Source of the DNA: Dokdonia sinensis
Lineage (GTDB): Bacteria; Bacteroidota; Bacteroidia; Flavobacteriales; Flavobacteriaceae
Assembly: GCF_003688895.1 (NCBI RefSeq)
Contig: NZ_REFV01000006.1
Location: 62,001 to 126,000, forward strand
Reading direction: 5' to 3'
Length of the DNA stretch: 64,000 nt
The notes under the pieces are model-generated. The model was given only the letters and a program-made list of their open reading frames with translations. It searched no databases and was not told the origin of the DNA. The position numbers and the translations under genes are program-made. This document shows, one piece after another, positions 9,273 to 17,639 of this stretch; positions within the stretch are counted from its first letter, which is position 1; every line of letters starts with the position of its first letter.

Positions 9273-9342
9273 TCATACAAGTACGAAGTATAAATTCCCA
9301 AATTTGTTAGAAAAAAGACAGCAATTCCCTCAAGAGGAACCT

Positions 9343-9903
9343 ATGACGACAGACTATTTCATTTACTGCCTAGAAGGTGTTCTTGATGTAGAGATAGACG
9401 ATGCTACTGAAACTCAGAAGAGTCTTGAACAATTAACCAGACAATATGGTGTGGCGAGCATTCATAAAACGTGCGACACGATAGAAGGACTGGAAGACAG
9501 CCTAAATGCACTCGTGCTCGACGATCATCATTTTAAAGATTATGAGATTATCTATTTGATTATGAGGGGTGAAGCAAACAGTATTTGCCTTAATGATTAC
9601 TACTACAGCTTACAAGAAATTGCAGAAATATTTGAAGGTAGATTAGCTGGAAAAATTTTGCATTTTTCAAACGCAAAGGTGTTAGATTTAGACGAGGAAG
9701 AAGCGCAATATTTTCTGGATGTGACTGGCGCAAGAGGAATCTCTGGTTACGGAAATGAATATAAGGGAATCGCGAGTTCAAACCTCGATAAGGTTTTCTT
9801 TCATCTATTTAAGGAAGATGATGATATGCTGGAGGTTGTAGAGGAGTTACACCAGCGGCATTATGAGGCATGTAAATTGCTGGATTTTAGATTGTATTAT
9901 TGA
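9343..9903 (+). CDS. DUF6642-like protein (degenerate caspase/CHAT-like fold?)
   Basis: From the ATG at 9343 (preceded by AGAGGA) the protein is about 186 residues. It opens TTDYFIYCLEG and has alternating hydrophobic strands: ASIHKTCDT, YEIIYLIMRGE, GKILHFSNAK and GARGISGYG. This layout resembles proteins annotated as DUF6642, whose strands end in H-G and S-C pairs as in caspase/CHAT peptidases. Here the corresponding positions are R-G and N-A, so any cysteine-protease dyad is absent. The family link is from memory and moderate. No function is claimed. It runs into the next gene after 37 nt. Confidence 0.6.
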   Translation: MTTDYFIYCLEGVLDVEIDDATETQKSLEQLTRQYGVASIHKTCDTIEGLEDSLNALVLDDHHFKDYEIIYLIMRGEANSICLNDYYYSLQEIAEIFEGRLAGKILHFSNAKVLDLDEEEAQYFLDVTGARGISGYGNEYKGIASSNLDKVFFHLFKEDDDMLEVVEELHQRHYEACKLLDFRLYY

Positions 9904-9940
9904 GAGAGAACGCCAAAGAATAAACTAACAAATCCAACCC

Positions 9941-10483
9941 TTGGAATATCAATTTTTAGAAGAAGCCAAACGAGAATTAGTTAACGGACACGCTAAAAAG
10001 CGTCATCCGTTTCGGTATTTTACTTTGGCTACTATTGAGGATGGCAAACCCCGACAACGCACCGTTGTACTTCGTAAAACACTGATCGATTTAAGTCTGG
10101 TATTTTTCACCGACAGTAGAACTCAAAAAATAGAGGATCTAAAGCAGCAAAATGTTTGCAGTGCGTTATTCTATCACCCGAAACAATTACTACAGCTACG
10201 TATAACGGGTAAGGCTGAATTGATTACCGATAAAGATGAAATAGCCACCTATTGGCATACCGTACAAGAATCTTCTAAAAAGGATTATACCACAGACCGC
10301 GCACCAGGAACCGCAATTAAAAATCCTGACTTGGTCTCCTATTCAAAAGAAGATGCACATTTCTGTCCCGTAAAGATCATCCCGACTTCTATAGAATATT
10401 TACGCTTAAAGCGTCCTAATCATATTCGTGTTCTGTTTACAAAGAAAGATGATGATTGGTCTGGGGAGTTTTTGGTGCCTTGA
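9941..10483 (+). CDS. Pyridoxamine 5'-phosphate oxidase-like flavin protein
   Basis: The 180-residue protein has the split beta-barrel of the PNPOx family: HPFRYFTLATIEDGKPRQRTVVLR, then VFFTDSRTQKIEDL and the dimer-interface strand LRITGKAEL. These segments bind FMN in PdxH. It is shorter than PdxH (about 215) and lacks its C-terminal active-site tail, so a general FMN-binding oxidoreductase is more likely than true PdxH. The only in-frame start between the upstream stop (9926) and the conserved region is TTG 9941. It probably shares a transcript with the gene at 9343. Confidence 0.82.
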   Translation: MEYQFLEEAKRELVNGHAKKRHPFRYFTLATIEDGKPRQRTVVLRKTLIDLSLVFFTDSRTQKIEDLKQQNVCSALFYHPKQLLQLRITGKAELITDKDEIATYWHTVQESSKKDYTTDRAPGTAIKNPDLVSYSKEDAHFCPVKIIPTSIEYLRLKRPNHIRVLFTKKDDDWSGEFLVP

Positions 10484-10603
10484 TATGAGATAGTTATACA
10501 GGTATAAATAATTTAACAGGCTCTAAATTAGAGACTACGCGAATTCTCATAGTAATAAGGTAATCTTTAAAGATTGCTAATAGAAAATATAATAAGAAAA
10601 ATT

Positions 10604-11080
10604 ATGAAGAAAATAATATTGATTTTAGTTTTAGTAGTTTCAATGGGTGCAGTTGCACAGGAAACTGATTATTCAGTATCATCATATATAGATGAAGGTT
10701 TTAAAGCGCCAAATACCCATTATATTGGAGAAGCCTGGCTGAATAGAATTTTACAAGAGGGTGATGACTTACCTTATAATCTTGTAAAAGCTACCTTCAA
10801 GGCAAATTCAACGTTAGACTGGCATAAGCATGGTACAGCTCAAGTATTGATTATAGTTGAGGGGATAGGGTATTATCAAGAAAAAGGGAAAGAACCTTAC
10901 CTAATGAAAACGGGAGATATTATTAAATGCCCTAAGAATACGGAACATTGGCATTCCTCATCTACGGATAATGACGTTACGTATTTAGCGCTTTACAGTG
11001 GAGAAATCCCAACGGAATGGACTCAAGTCGTTACTCAAGAGTATTATGATGGTGTTGCTGAGAAGCTTAAAAATGAATAA
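10604..11080 (+). CDS. Secreted cupin-domain protein
   Basis: From the ATG at 10604 the protein has about 158 residues. A signal peptide (KKIILILVLVVSMGAVAQ) is followed by a cupin domain. DWHKHGTAQVLIIVEG carries the two metal-binding histidines of cupin motif 1, and CPKNTEHWH supplies the histidine of motif 2. Cupins of this type often bind Fe, Mn or Zn. The export signal points to a periplasmic role, but the substrate is unknown. The ORF is open upstream to 10574, but the signal sequence fixes the start at 10604. Confidence 0.87.
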   Translation: MKKIILILVLVVSMGAVAQETDYSVSSYIDEGFKAPNTHYIGEAWLNRILQEGDDLPYNLVKATFKANSTLDWHKHGTAQVLIIVEGIGYYQEKGKEPYLMKTGDIIKCPKNTEHWHSSSTDNDVTYLALYSGEIPTEWTQVVTQEYYDGVAEKLKNE

Positions 11081-11161
11081 CCTGAGTTTATAGTAGCCTT
11101 GTTTTTTTTCTTTTTTAAATCAAAGAGAAAAGAAACGATAACTTTTGAGGCTAACTCAGTT

Positions 11162-11317
11162 TTAATCTATTTGACATAATAAAAAAGCTATCACAAAAGA
11201 AATTATAGACAAAAGAACTACAAGAGTAAGTGTATAGAAATTTCTTGTTGGCGAAAGCGTTGGGCGAAATTTTATACTCTTAGGACAAACCAAGCCTATA
11301 ATTCTCTTAAAAACTTT
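11162..11317 (-). other. Possible small membrane ORF or gene remnant
   Basis: An open frame of about 51 codons on the minus strand ends at TAA 11162-11164. It reads through a hydrophobic segment (TLTLVVLLSIISFVIAFLLC) after a basic stretch (KFRPTLSPTR). No convincing start codon is present; a TTG inside it is the only option. It could be the tail of a decayed gene or a small membrane protein, or chance. It includes a half-copy of the P1 palindrome (CGCTTTCGCC). Confidence 0.2.
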
Positions 11318-11380
11318 TTATAGCACAATTATCAATAATACGCGAGTATTTGAAGCTAGAGATAAAATGCTTTGTAGCGC

Positions 11381-11424
11381 TGGCGAGCGCTGGCGAGCGT
11401 TGGCGAGCGTTGGCGAGCGTTGGC
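11381..11424. repeat. 10 bp tandem repeat
   Basis: Four direct copies of TGGCGAGCGY and a fifth partial copy (TGGC) lie head to tail. They are much richer in G+C than the AT-rich surroundings. The repeats are in a 696 bp gap (11081-11776) that has no well-supported gene. The gap also holds a hairpin at 11480-11506 and an inverted-repeat element at 11618-11762. Confidence 0.9.
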
Positions 11425-11479
11425 ATATTATGTTTTAAAAATTTATGGCGAAAGCCTAAATCTTTTAAATAAAACAATC

Positions 11480-11506
11480 GTGCGTAATTGCAGCGGCAAT
11501 TTGCAC
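11480..11506. repeat. Imperfect hairpin
   Basis: GTGCGTAATTGC (11480-11491) pairs with GCAATTTGCAC (11496-11506) around the loop AGCG, with one bulge. It has no T tract, so it is not a normal terminator. Confidence 0.55.
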
Positions 11507-11617
11507 ATAACGACTAATTATAGTACAATTCTAACGATGGTTAATGATAGCACAAACTAAAATGGTCAATGACCGCCAGACCAAGCTGTAAATGAGTCAT
11601 AACAAATAATCTTGTGG

Positions 11618-11762
11618 TATTTTACATAATATAGAATTATAGCTACACAGTTTGATTAAACCAAGTGCACAATGGCCAGCGCACCAACTCGCAGCCATAT
11701 GCAAATGTCCCGTGGACATTCACATATAATCTCGTGTACTATAATTAATATTATGTAAAATA
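11618..11762. repeat. 145 bp element with 24-25 bp terminal inverted repeats
   Basis: The left arm (11618-11642, starts TATTTTACATAATATAG) is the reverse complement of the right arm (11739-11762, ends ATTATGTAAAATA) except for one short mismatch. Inside, 11697-11710 pairs with 11714-11727 around CGT with two mismatches. No open frame is present. It resembles a MITE-sized element or a structured non-coding locus. Confidence 0.7.
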
Positions 11763-11776
11763 GAATATTCCAAAAC

Positions 11777-12496
11777 TTACTTTTTCTTATAATAGCCAAT
11801 CCCAACACCCAACCCTGCTTCATCAGAGTGATTTGTATCTTTTAAAATTTGCAAACCATTCTCCCCAGCTAATCTATTTACCAAACACAAACAAATAGCA
11901 TCCACAATATCATCGCGCTTTACGTTTTTTCTTAATTCGCTTGATAAAATATCGTCATATAGTTTTCGGACATTTGTTTCAAAACATTCTAGAATTTGTA
12001 ATCGTTCCTCAATTCCTGCTGTCATAGACTTTCTGGATTGTATAACTTCCCCAGCAAGATATTTAAAACACAATTCTGGATGACTCTCATAAATGGTCAG
12101 ATCATAATGCTTAAAATCTTCACTTAACAGGAATTCATCTACCTCCTTAATTTTAGGCATAATGTTTAGACTTTGTTCGGAAAGGCTTTTTCCAGTGAAT
12201 TTTATGTTTATTTCTCTGGCTTGCGCTTTGTCTGTTGCCCTGGTTGCAGGTCTTGCGGGTGCGTTAAAAACGGTAGAGCTACGCTTACCTAGTTCTGCAC
12301 GCATTGTAGCTTCTATGGTTCTTGTGAAGTTTTCTGTTGTCAGACCTATGGGAATGTCTACTAAAATTCTGCAATTTGGAATATGTAATGCAGCTATATC
12401 TTCAAAGTTTTTGAGTACGGTGTGTTTATAGAATTCACCGTCATAATAAACAAGCAGCCACCCACTCTTACAACCGTCGATGCCTGCGTATATCAT
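11777..12496 (-). CDS. DUF429 family protein
   Basis: The 239-residue protein opens with YAGIDGCKSGW, the conserved DUF429 start with the first acidic residue of an RNase H-like fold. VDIPIGL follows near residue 48, and a second acidic cluster is in DDIVDAICLCL near 195. The TVFNAPARPA stretch is also characteristic. The fold and the acidic residues suggest a nuclease-like metal site, but no activity is established that I can cite. The gene is monocistronic; its stop codon lies about 15 bp from the inverted-repeat element. Confidence 0.88.
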   Translation of the reverse strand: MIYAGIDGCKSGWLLVYYDGEFYKHTVLKNFEDIAALHIPNCRILVDIPIGLTTENFTRTIEATMRAELGKRSSTVFNAPARPATRATDKAQAREINIKFTGKSLSEQSLNIMPKIKEVDEFLLSEDFKHYDLTIYESHPELCFKYLAGEVIQSRKSMTAGIEERLQILECFETNVRKLYDDILSSELRKNVKRDDIVDAICLCLVNRLAGENGLQILKDTNHSDEAGLGVGIGYYKKK

Positions 12497-12546
12497 AGAA
12501 TTTGTAGTTTTTATGACCTTTTAGATGTATTTGAAATCGTGGCAAT

Positions 12547-12583
12547 TTTCGCGAACCTGCCTGTCCGGAAGGCAGGAGCGTAA
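12547..12583. repeat. Composite palindrome P1 interrupted by P2-like 21-mer
   Basis: TTTTCGCGAA and AGCGTAA are the two parts of a P1 copy. Between them lies CCTGCCTGTCCGGAAGGCAG plus G (12556-12576), a diverged form of the P2 palindrome. It sits 3 bp from the stop of the CotH gene. Confidence 0.88.
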
Positions 12584-12586
12584 CCA

Positions 12587-13972
12587 TCACAACCCTTCTA
12601 TCGCCCCATCTAACCATATAAGCCTGTCACTTATCCAGTTCTTGAGATAATCCACTTCGTCATTATACGTTTGTCCCACAAAATTATTGGGCCATACGTA
12701 CTGTCCTAAAACCTGCCATCTATTAAAGTTAGCCTCTACAGCGCCGCCAGTTTCCATAAGGGCTATATAATTGTCTATCTTTCCTATCATATTATTTTCG
12801 GCAAATGTTGAGGCTCTTAAATTTGTCCAGCGTTCTTTAAGTTGCGTTACAAACGTAGGGTCTTTCAGCAATCTATCCCACCAGAATGGCGTTTGCCAGA
12901 CGTCTGTAGGGCAACGCTCATTAAATTTATATCCCCAAACATTTGTTGCACCACCGTCACAGTAGTCTGCATTCCCAAAGGCGAGATTAAAATCCCATAT
13001 TGGTCCCATTCTAAGCTTTTCATTTTTATCTTTTGTGAGCCAGGTGCTCAGTCTGTAGCCATCTACGTTGTTAGACACCTCTGTTAAAAGGAAAAAGTCT
13101 ATAAAACTGTCTACATCTATATAATTGCGATATCCCACAGCAGGATCCATAAAATCATCAGACGCTAGCGCATCTTCAAAAGCGGCTACGTATTGTGAGA
13201 TATATGTTTTCTGCTCTGGCGTTATATCCTCAGCATCTGGGTCGTCGTATAAAAAATTAATATCCTGTCCAGCTTGCGCATTTAACGGCTCATAAATAGA
13301 ACGAAAAGAATTAAATGGAGTGTACGATGTTTCGTCAAAACCATCTGCTTTATCAAGTTTAAGAATATAACCACCCGTAAGGTCCTCCCCGCTGTTCTCG
13401 TCCTCCTTTAACTTGTTAATGTTTATACGATTATCGTCACGCTTGAGTTTTTCCATAAACACATACACACCGTTATAGGCATCATTTATGCGTACTTCAA
13501 CAAGTTTTGATCTGCTCGCATAACGTCCCATATCGTTAGACAACTCGTAAATTAAATGATTGCGCACTAGCGACTTATCACTATACGGCGCGTACAGAAT
13601 CCAGTCTTCCTCCTCCGGAAATCCCATTAATGAGACATCTACATCCTCATTAGCGTCATCCCGGGTTTCAAAACCAAATTGTTTTTTAGGAAATAACTGT
13701 GAAGACGACCCTCTTATCTCGATGCCTATTGCTCCCGTATGCGTGATATTTCCAGCTTCAGTAATCGTGAGTTGTGCATCAATTTTGGGCTCATCTACTA
13801 TGTTTGCCCCGTTGGTATTAATCTCAAAAAGAGGTAATCTATCTTCGGCCGCAATTTCTTGCATTGCTCCATCGTCATCAGTATTTGCGCCAGTATCTAC
13901 CCCATTATCATCGCTACAGGCCGTCAGCAATAGAAGGAAGGTAAAACAGATTGTATATAATTTCTTGAACAT
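12587..13972 (-). CDS. CotH-family protein kinase-like lipoprotein
   Basis: The 461-residue protein has a lipoprotein signal (LLLLTAC, cleavage before Cys about residue 19) and an acidic linker. The CotH domain runs from about residue 75 to 400: GIEIRGSSSQLFPKKQFGFE, RNHLIYELSNDMG, NGVYVFMEKLKRD and GPIWDFNLAFGNAD. CotH proteins have a kinase-like fold; in spore coats CotH phosphorylates partner proteins. The D-F-N segment corresponds to the metal-binding DxD-type motif. As a lipoprotein it would act on envelope proteins or polymers. The target is unknown. It is monocistronic. Confidence 0.9.
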   Translation of the reverse strand: MFKKLYTICFTFLLLLTACSDDNGVDTGANTDDDGAMQEIAAEDRLPLFEINTNGANIVDEPKIDAQLTITEAGNITHTGAIGIEIRGSSSQLFPKKQFGFETRDDANEDVDVSLMGFPEEEDWILYAPYSDKSLVRNHLIYELSNDMGRYASRSKLVEVRINDAYNGVYVFMEKLKRDDNRININKLKEDENSGEDLTGGYILKLDKADGFDETSYTPFNSFRSIYEPLNAQAGQDINFLYDDPDAEDITPEQKTYISQYVAAFEDALASDDFMDPAVGYRNYIDVDSFIDFFLLTEVSNNVDGYRLSTWLTKDKNEKLRMGPIWDFNLAFGNADYCDGGATNVWGYKFNERCPTDVWQTPFWWDRLLKDPTFVTQLKERWTNLRASTFAENNMIGKIDNYIALMETGGAVEANFNRWQVLGQYVWPNNFVGQTYNDEVDYLKNWISDRLIWLDGAIEGL

Positions 13973-14091
13973 AATATTTAATTTAAATGTGTCTACCGTT
14001 TTAAAAATACAATATATACAGTAGTATAACTATCGCTTTTTCAGAGTATTTGAATAAATCGTATAAGCCTGATTTATAATGTTAAGTATAC

Positions 14092-14109
14092 CGCTTTCGC
14101 GAAAAAGCG
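14092..14109. repeat. Palindrome P1, copy 3 (imperfect)
   Basis: CGCTTTCGCGAAAAAGCG has two extra A residues on one arm. It lies 9 bp from the stop codon of the DUF6090 gene. Confidence 0.85.
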
Positions 14110-14117
14110 CTTCCTCC

Positions 14118-14840
14118 CTACTCTTTTAATAATTTGTGTAAGTCCTCAATATCTTTTGCAATTAACTTTTTTGCTCTAAATAATTCTGCATAATAAGAGT
14201 CATACATAACAAGCTGAAGGTATGCAATGCGATTTCTAAAATCGCTACTCTCACTAAAATAGGTTTTACAGTCTTCATCGCATTTACTTTGTGTAATATA
14301 ATCTGCAAACCAAGGCTTGGTATCTTTTAGATAATTAAGATTATCAAACATTGTTTTTGTGATTACCTCGTCGTTAAAATCTCTTGACTGACTCAAAAAT
14401 TTATAGTGAGCAGCTATTTTTTGAAAAATTTCTTCTGAAATCACATTTTCAGTATCCATCGACGCTACAAGGTTGAGAACAGTATCGTCCAGCGTCGGAA
14501 GTGTAGCACTTATCATCATATCAGGACATCCATTGCAGTTAAGAATAGGCCCGTTAGAGGGTGTTAAGTAGAGAATGGTATCGATGGTTTCTTCTAGATA
14601 ATCCCACGCTTTTAGCACATTACTCATTTCTAATGTATCAGAAGCCATCAATTTCAGAAGCTTTTGAGATTTTTGACGATTTAATGCTTCTTTTTGATAC
14701 TCTTGGTTTTTGTTATTTACGGTAAGAGCTATCAAAATTCCAACGACCACTAAAAAGATCTCGCCAATGGCGTATAACAGATATTTCTGAAATCCCTTTC
14801 TAGGAATTAATCTTTCGCGAAAGCGCTTAAAAAATTTCAT
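14118..14840 (-). CDS. DUF6090 family membrane protein
   Basis: The 240-residue protein has the N-terminal layout of DUF6090: a basic start, then KYLLYAIGEIFLVVVGILIA, a single membrane helix (about residues 19-39), then N-N-K-N-Q and a long, probably extracytoplasmic helical domain. Two C-x2-C-like pairs (CNGC, CDEDC) in the soluble part may form disulfides. Proteins of this family often occur in Flavobacteriia, and no role is established that I know. A P1 palindrome forms codons 5-9 (R-F-R-E-R). It is divergent from the CDP-alcohol transferase. Confidence 0.85.
   Translation of the reverse strand: MKFFKRFRERLIPRKGFQKYLLYAIGEIFLVVVGILIALTVNNKNQEYQKEALNRQKSQKLLKLMASDTLEMSNVLKAWDYLEETIDTILYLTPSNGPILNCNGCPDMMISATLPTLDDTVLNLVASMDTENVISEEIFQKIAAHYKFLSQSRDFNDEVITKTMFDNLNYLKDTKPWFADYITQSKCDEDCKTYFSESSDFRNRIAYLQLVMYDSYYAELFRAKKLIAKDIEDLHKLLKE
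14812..14825. repeat. Palindrome P1, copy 4 (in DUF6090 CDS)
   Basis: CTTTCGCGAAAGCG inside the first ten codons of the DUF6090 gene, read as R-F-R-E on the minus strand. Confidence 0.9.
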
Positions 14841-14886
14841 ACCCCAAGTTACTAATTTTTTGAAAGCTCTAGAATGACCAAATACC

Positions 14887-14894
14887 TATATTTG
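14887..14894 (+). promoter_or_regulatory. Promoter -7 element (TAnnTTTG)
   Basis: TATATTTG matches the consensus exactly and lies 59 nt upstream of the CDP-alcohol phosphatidyltransferase start. Confidence 0.65.
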
Positions 14895-14953
14895 CCCACT
14901 TATAAATGCGCTGTTTTATTAGGTTCTCTATTAAAAATGCCAAAACCTAATAA

Positions 14954-15745
14954 ATGTCAAAATTACCCAAGCAGCATAAATTTATTGATCTCTCTGATTA
15001 TGGACGCCCCATCGCGCGTTTCATAGCGATGCAACTTAAGAATACTGCCTTTACCCCCATACACGTTACTTGGCTTTTTGTTGTTTCTGGTCTCATTGGT
15101 ATTGCGTTTATTTACTTAGGCTATTACTTTTTAGCCGCTTTTTTCCTGATCTTAAAATCCATTCTTGACGCAGCAGATGGCGAACTCGCACGTGTAAAGA
15201 AAACGCCTTCGTACACGGGACGTTTCTTTGACTCTATATCTGATATTATTTTGAATGCGATTATCCTCGGGACAATAGGGACTTTGACAAATACTCCTAT
15301 ATACTGGACATTTTTAGCCTTTTTGGGAATCCAACTACAAGGAACTTTGTACAATTATTACTACGTCATCCTGCGCAACCAGTCTGACGGAGATACAACA
15401 AGTCGTATTTTTGAAACAGATATCCCCACAGCATTACCTGGCGAAAAACAGGAAACAGTAACGCTCCTATTTAAAATATACAAAGCGCTCTATGGCGCTT
15501 TTGATTATACAATTTACAAGTTAGACCCCAATGCTCCTAAGGGAACAAACTTTCCTAATTGGTTTATGACAGGTCTATCTACTTTCGGGCTAGGTTTCCA
15601 GCTACTCCTTATCGCTGTTTTTCTCGTGACGGGAAATATTGAGTATATTATTCCATTTTTTATAGGATATACTGTGATGGTTTTAGTCTTTATCATTTTA
15701 AGAAAAGGCCTGAACAAACCTGAACGTGTCCCTATGAAAAGATGA
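14954..15745 (+). CDS. CDP-alcohol phosphatidyltransferase family protein
   Basis: The 263-residue membrane protein carries the full signature D-x2-DG-x2-AR-x8-G-x3-D-x3-D, starting at residue 72 (DAADGELAR ... GRFFDSISD). These aspartates bind two metal ions and the CDP-linked substrate. About six membrane segments surround it. The family makes phospholipids or inositol-like phosphodiesters by replacing CMP with an alcohol. A stretch with Y-K-L-D-P-N-A-P near 195 is an insertion not seen in PgsA, so the acceptor alcohol is uncertain. It is monocistronic. Confidence 0.92.
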   Translation: MSKLPKQHKFIDLSDYGRPIARFIAMQLKNTAFTPIHVTWLFVVSGLIGIAFIYLGYYFLAAFFLILKSILDAADGELARVKKTPSYTGRFFDSISDIILNAIILGTIGTLTNTPIYWTFLAFLGIQLQGTLYNYYYVILRNQSDGDTTSRIFETDIPTALPGEKQETVTLLFKIYKALYGAFDYTIYKLDPNAPKGTNFPNWFMTGLSTFGLGFQLLLIAVFLVTGNIEYIIPFFIGYTVMVLVFIILRKGLNKPERVPMKR

Positions 15746-15789
15746 TTTAGAGGTTTTGAGCGTTTAAAAATGCGTATTCTTAATACCTT

Positions 15790-16227
15790 CTATTGCCATA
15801 CAGCAACAGCCTCGTCGCGCATCTTCTGACTCATATTAAAATCTGCATCTCTTTGTGCATCACCGTACGCATAGTACATATCAGCATACACAAATCCTGC
15901 CTTTTTAGCATCTGCTGCAGAGACTCCATAATAGATTTGGTCAAACTTTGCCCATTTCATTGCTCCTAGGCACATCATACAGGGAACACAACTGGTATAA
16001 ATGTCACAGCCTTTTAGCGTTTTAGACTGTAAGGTCGCGCAAGCCAATTGTATGCAACGCAACTCCGCGTGTTGTGTACAATCATTATCACCGTTTACTT
16101 CATTATGACATTGTGCGATGACTTTGCCATTCTGGACAATTACGCACCCAAAAGGTCCTCCTCCATCAGCCTCTTTTCCAGTAATTGCTAGGTCTATAGC
16201 GACTTTCATAAATTTTTCTTGGTACAT
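15790..16227 (-). CDS. Nucleoside/guanine deaminase (CDA fold)
   Basis: The 145-residue enzyme has both zinc motifs of the cytidine deaminase superfamily: QHAELRCI (H-A-E, ligand and proton shuttle) and SCVPCMMC (P-C-x2-C). Its GGGPFGCVIV opening and the C-terminal region FVYADMYYA resemble bacterial guanine deaminase (GuaD) more than tRNA adenosine deaminase. It would hydrolyse guanine to xanthine in purine salvage. The substrate call is less sure than the fold. It is convergent with the phosphatidyltransferase and followed on its own strand by the OYE gene 103 bp upstream. Confidence 0.86.
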   Translation of the reverse strand: MYQEKFMKVAIDLAITGKEADGGGPFGCVIVQNGKVIAQCHNEVNGDNDCTQHAELRCIQLACATLQSKTLKGCDIYTSCVPCMMCLGAMKWAKFDQIYYGVSAADAKKAGFVYADMYYAYGDAQRDADFNMSQKMRDEAVAVWQ

Positions 16228-16346
16228 TGTCTTGCGAATTAAAAAGGTTACTAAAGAACATAAATTCAGATTGTCCTAAGTAACCTTCTGTTGTAATTTA
16301 ATTACAAATGTTTAAAGCCTATTAATCTCTTTATCTCAAAATATTT

Positions 16347-17450
16347 CTATTTCTGTACAGGCTCTAACCGCGGATAATCAATGTAGCCTTCTTTTCCAGG
16401 TGTGTAAAATGTATCTGGATTTGGATCTGCTAGTTGTTCATTCTCTTTCATACGATACACCAAATCAGGATTTGAAATAAACGGACGTCCAAAGGCAACT
16501 AAATCTCCCTTATCATCTTGTACATCATTATTGGCACTTTCTTTATCATAACCACCGCTTAAAATTACCGTATTAGGGAAAGTACTGCGTACCATTTCTC
16601 TAATGTTATATGGTAATGCAGGCGCTCCCATCGCCTCGTGATTTACAAGGTGCATATAGACGATGTCTCTTTTTGCAAGTTCCTCGGTTAGATAAGTATA
16701 CGTTTCCTTTTGTCCTTCAAAGGGTCCTAAGTCATTCATCGCGCCGTTTGGCGAAATACGAATACCCACTTTTTCCTTTCCTATCGCTGTAACAACACTA
16801 TCTATAACCTCTAGCGTAAGACGACATCTGTTTTCATCTGAACCTCCATAACTATCTGTTCGAGTATTCGTTCCAGGATTTTGGAATTGATCCAGTAAAT
16901 ATCCATTTGCAGCGTGTACCTCTACCCCATCAAAACCTGCGGCAATTGCATTTTTTGCAGCCTGTGCGTATTCTTCGATAACGTGTTTAATGTCCTCAAC
17001 TTCCATCGCAGTAGGTTTTGGGATTTCTAGTTCTCCCTTTCCATCTACGTACATTTTTGTTTCCTCTGGCTGTATTGCGCTGGGCGCATATACTGTGCTT
17101 CCTTCTGGCATATTATCTGGATGGGATACGCGGCCCGTGTGCATCATCTGTAAGAATATCTTCCCACCATTTGTGTGTACTGCATCTGTTACTACTTTCC
17201 AGTGTTGCACTTGTTCCTCGTTGTAAATCCCAGGAATTCGTGGGTAGCCAACTCCATTAGGCGATGGCGCTGTTCCTTCGGTTATAATAAGACCGGCAGT
17301 GGCGCGCTCTCCATAGTAGGCTGCCATGATAGGTGTGGGAATATGGTCTGCTGTGGCACGTGATCGTGTGAGCGGACACATTACAATTCTATTTTTTAGT
17401 TGGATATTCCCCAGTGTATAGGGTTCAAAAATATTTTTCTCTGTGCTCAT
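16347..17450 (-). CDS. Old Yellow Enzyme family alkene reductase
   Basis: The 367-residue barrel protein binds FMN and reduces activated C=C bonds with NAD(P)H. Characteristic segments are LKNRIVMCPLTRSRA at the N-terminus, IFLQMMHTGRVSHP, EVHAANGYLLDQF with the H-x2-N substrate-binding pair near residues 178-181, RTDSYGG, and VAFGRPFISNPDL near the C-terminus. The C-P-L-T at about residue 25 matches the threonine that tunes the flavin in OYE. The length is normal for NemA/xenobiotic reductases. The physiological substrate is unknown. Confidence 0.95.
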   Translation of the reverse strand: MSTEKNIFEPYTLGNIQLKNRIVMCPLTRSRATADHIPTPIMAAYYGERATAGLIITEGTAPSPNGVGYPRIPGIYNEEQVQHWKVVTDAVHTNGGKIFLQMMHTGRVSHPDNMPEGSTVYAPSAIQPEETKMYVDGKGELEIPKPTAMEVEDIKHVIEEYAQAAKNAIAAGFDGVEVHAANGYLLDQFQNPGTNTRTDSYGGSDENRCRLTLEVIDSVVTAIGKEKVGIRISPNGAMNDLGPFEGQKETYTYLTEELAKRDIVYMHLVNHEAMGAPALPYNIREMVRSTFPNTVILSGGYDKESANNDVQDDKGDLVAFGRPFISNPDLVYRMKENEQLADPNPDTFYTPGKEGYIDYPRLEPVQK

Positions 17451-17627
17451 AATTGTTTTTTTTATAAAGGTAAAAGTGTATTGAGCATAAGTGGGTTAAT
17501 ATGCCGTTAAAGCATACTTTTAATTATGTTAATTCTAACTGCCTCATAAATTTAAAACCATAGAAACTACTTATAGATGTATAGCAATACTTCTGAATCT
17601 ATTTCTAACTACTGCAAGCGAAAACAT

Positions 17628-17635
17628 TAATTTTG
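17628..17635 (+). promoter_or_regulatory. Promoter -7 element (TAnnTTTG), 4 nt before start codon
   Basis: TAATTTTG matches exactly and ends only 4 nt before the ATG at 17640. A transcript starting about 7 nt downstream would have no leader. Confidence 0.55.
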
Positions 17636-17639
17636 CACA

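Noticed and set aside
11240-11270. GCGTTGGGC-like sequence that resembles the core of an integron attC site
   Set aside because: No matching partner core and no integrase or cassette genes are seen, so an attC call is not supported.
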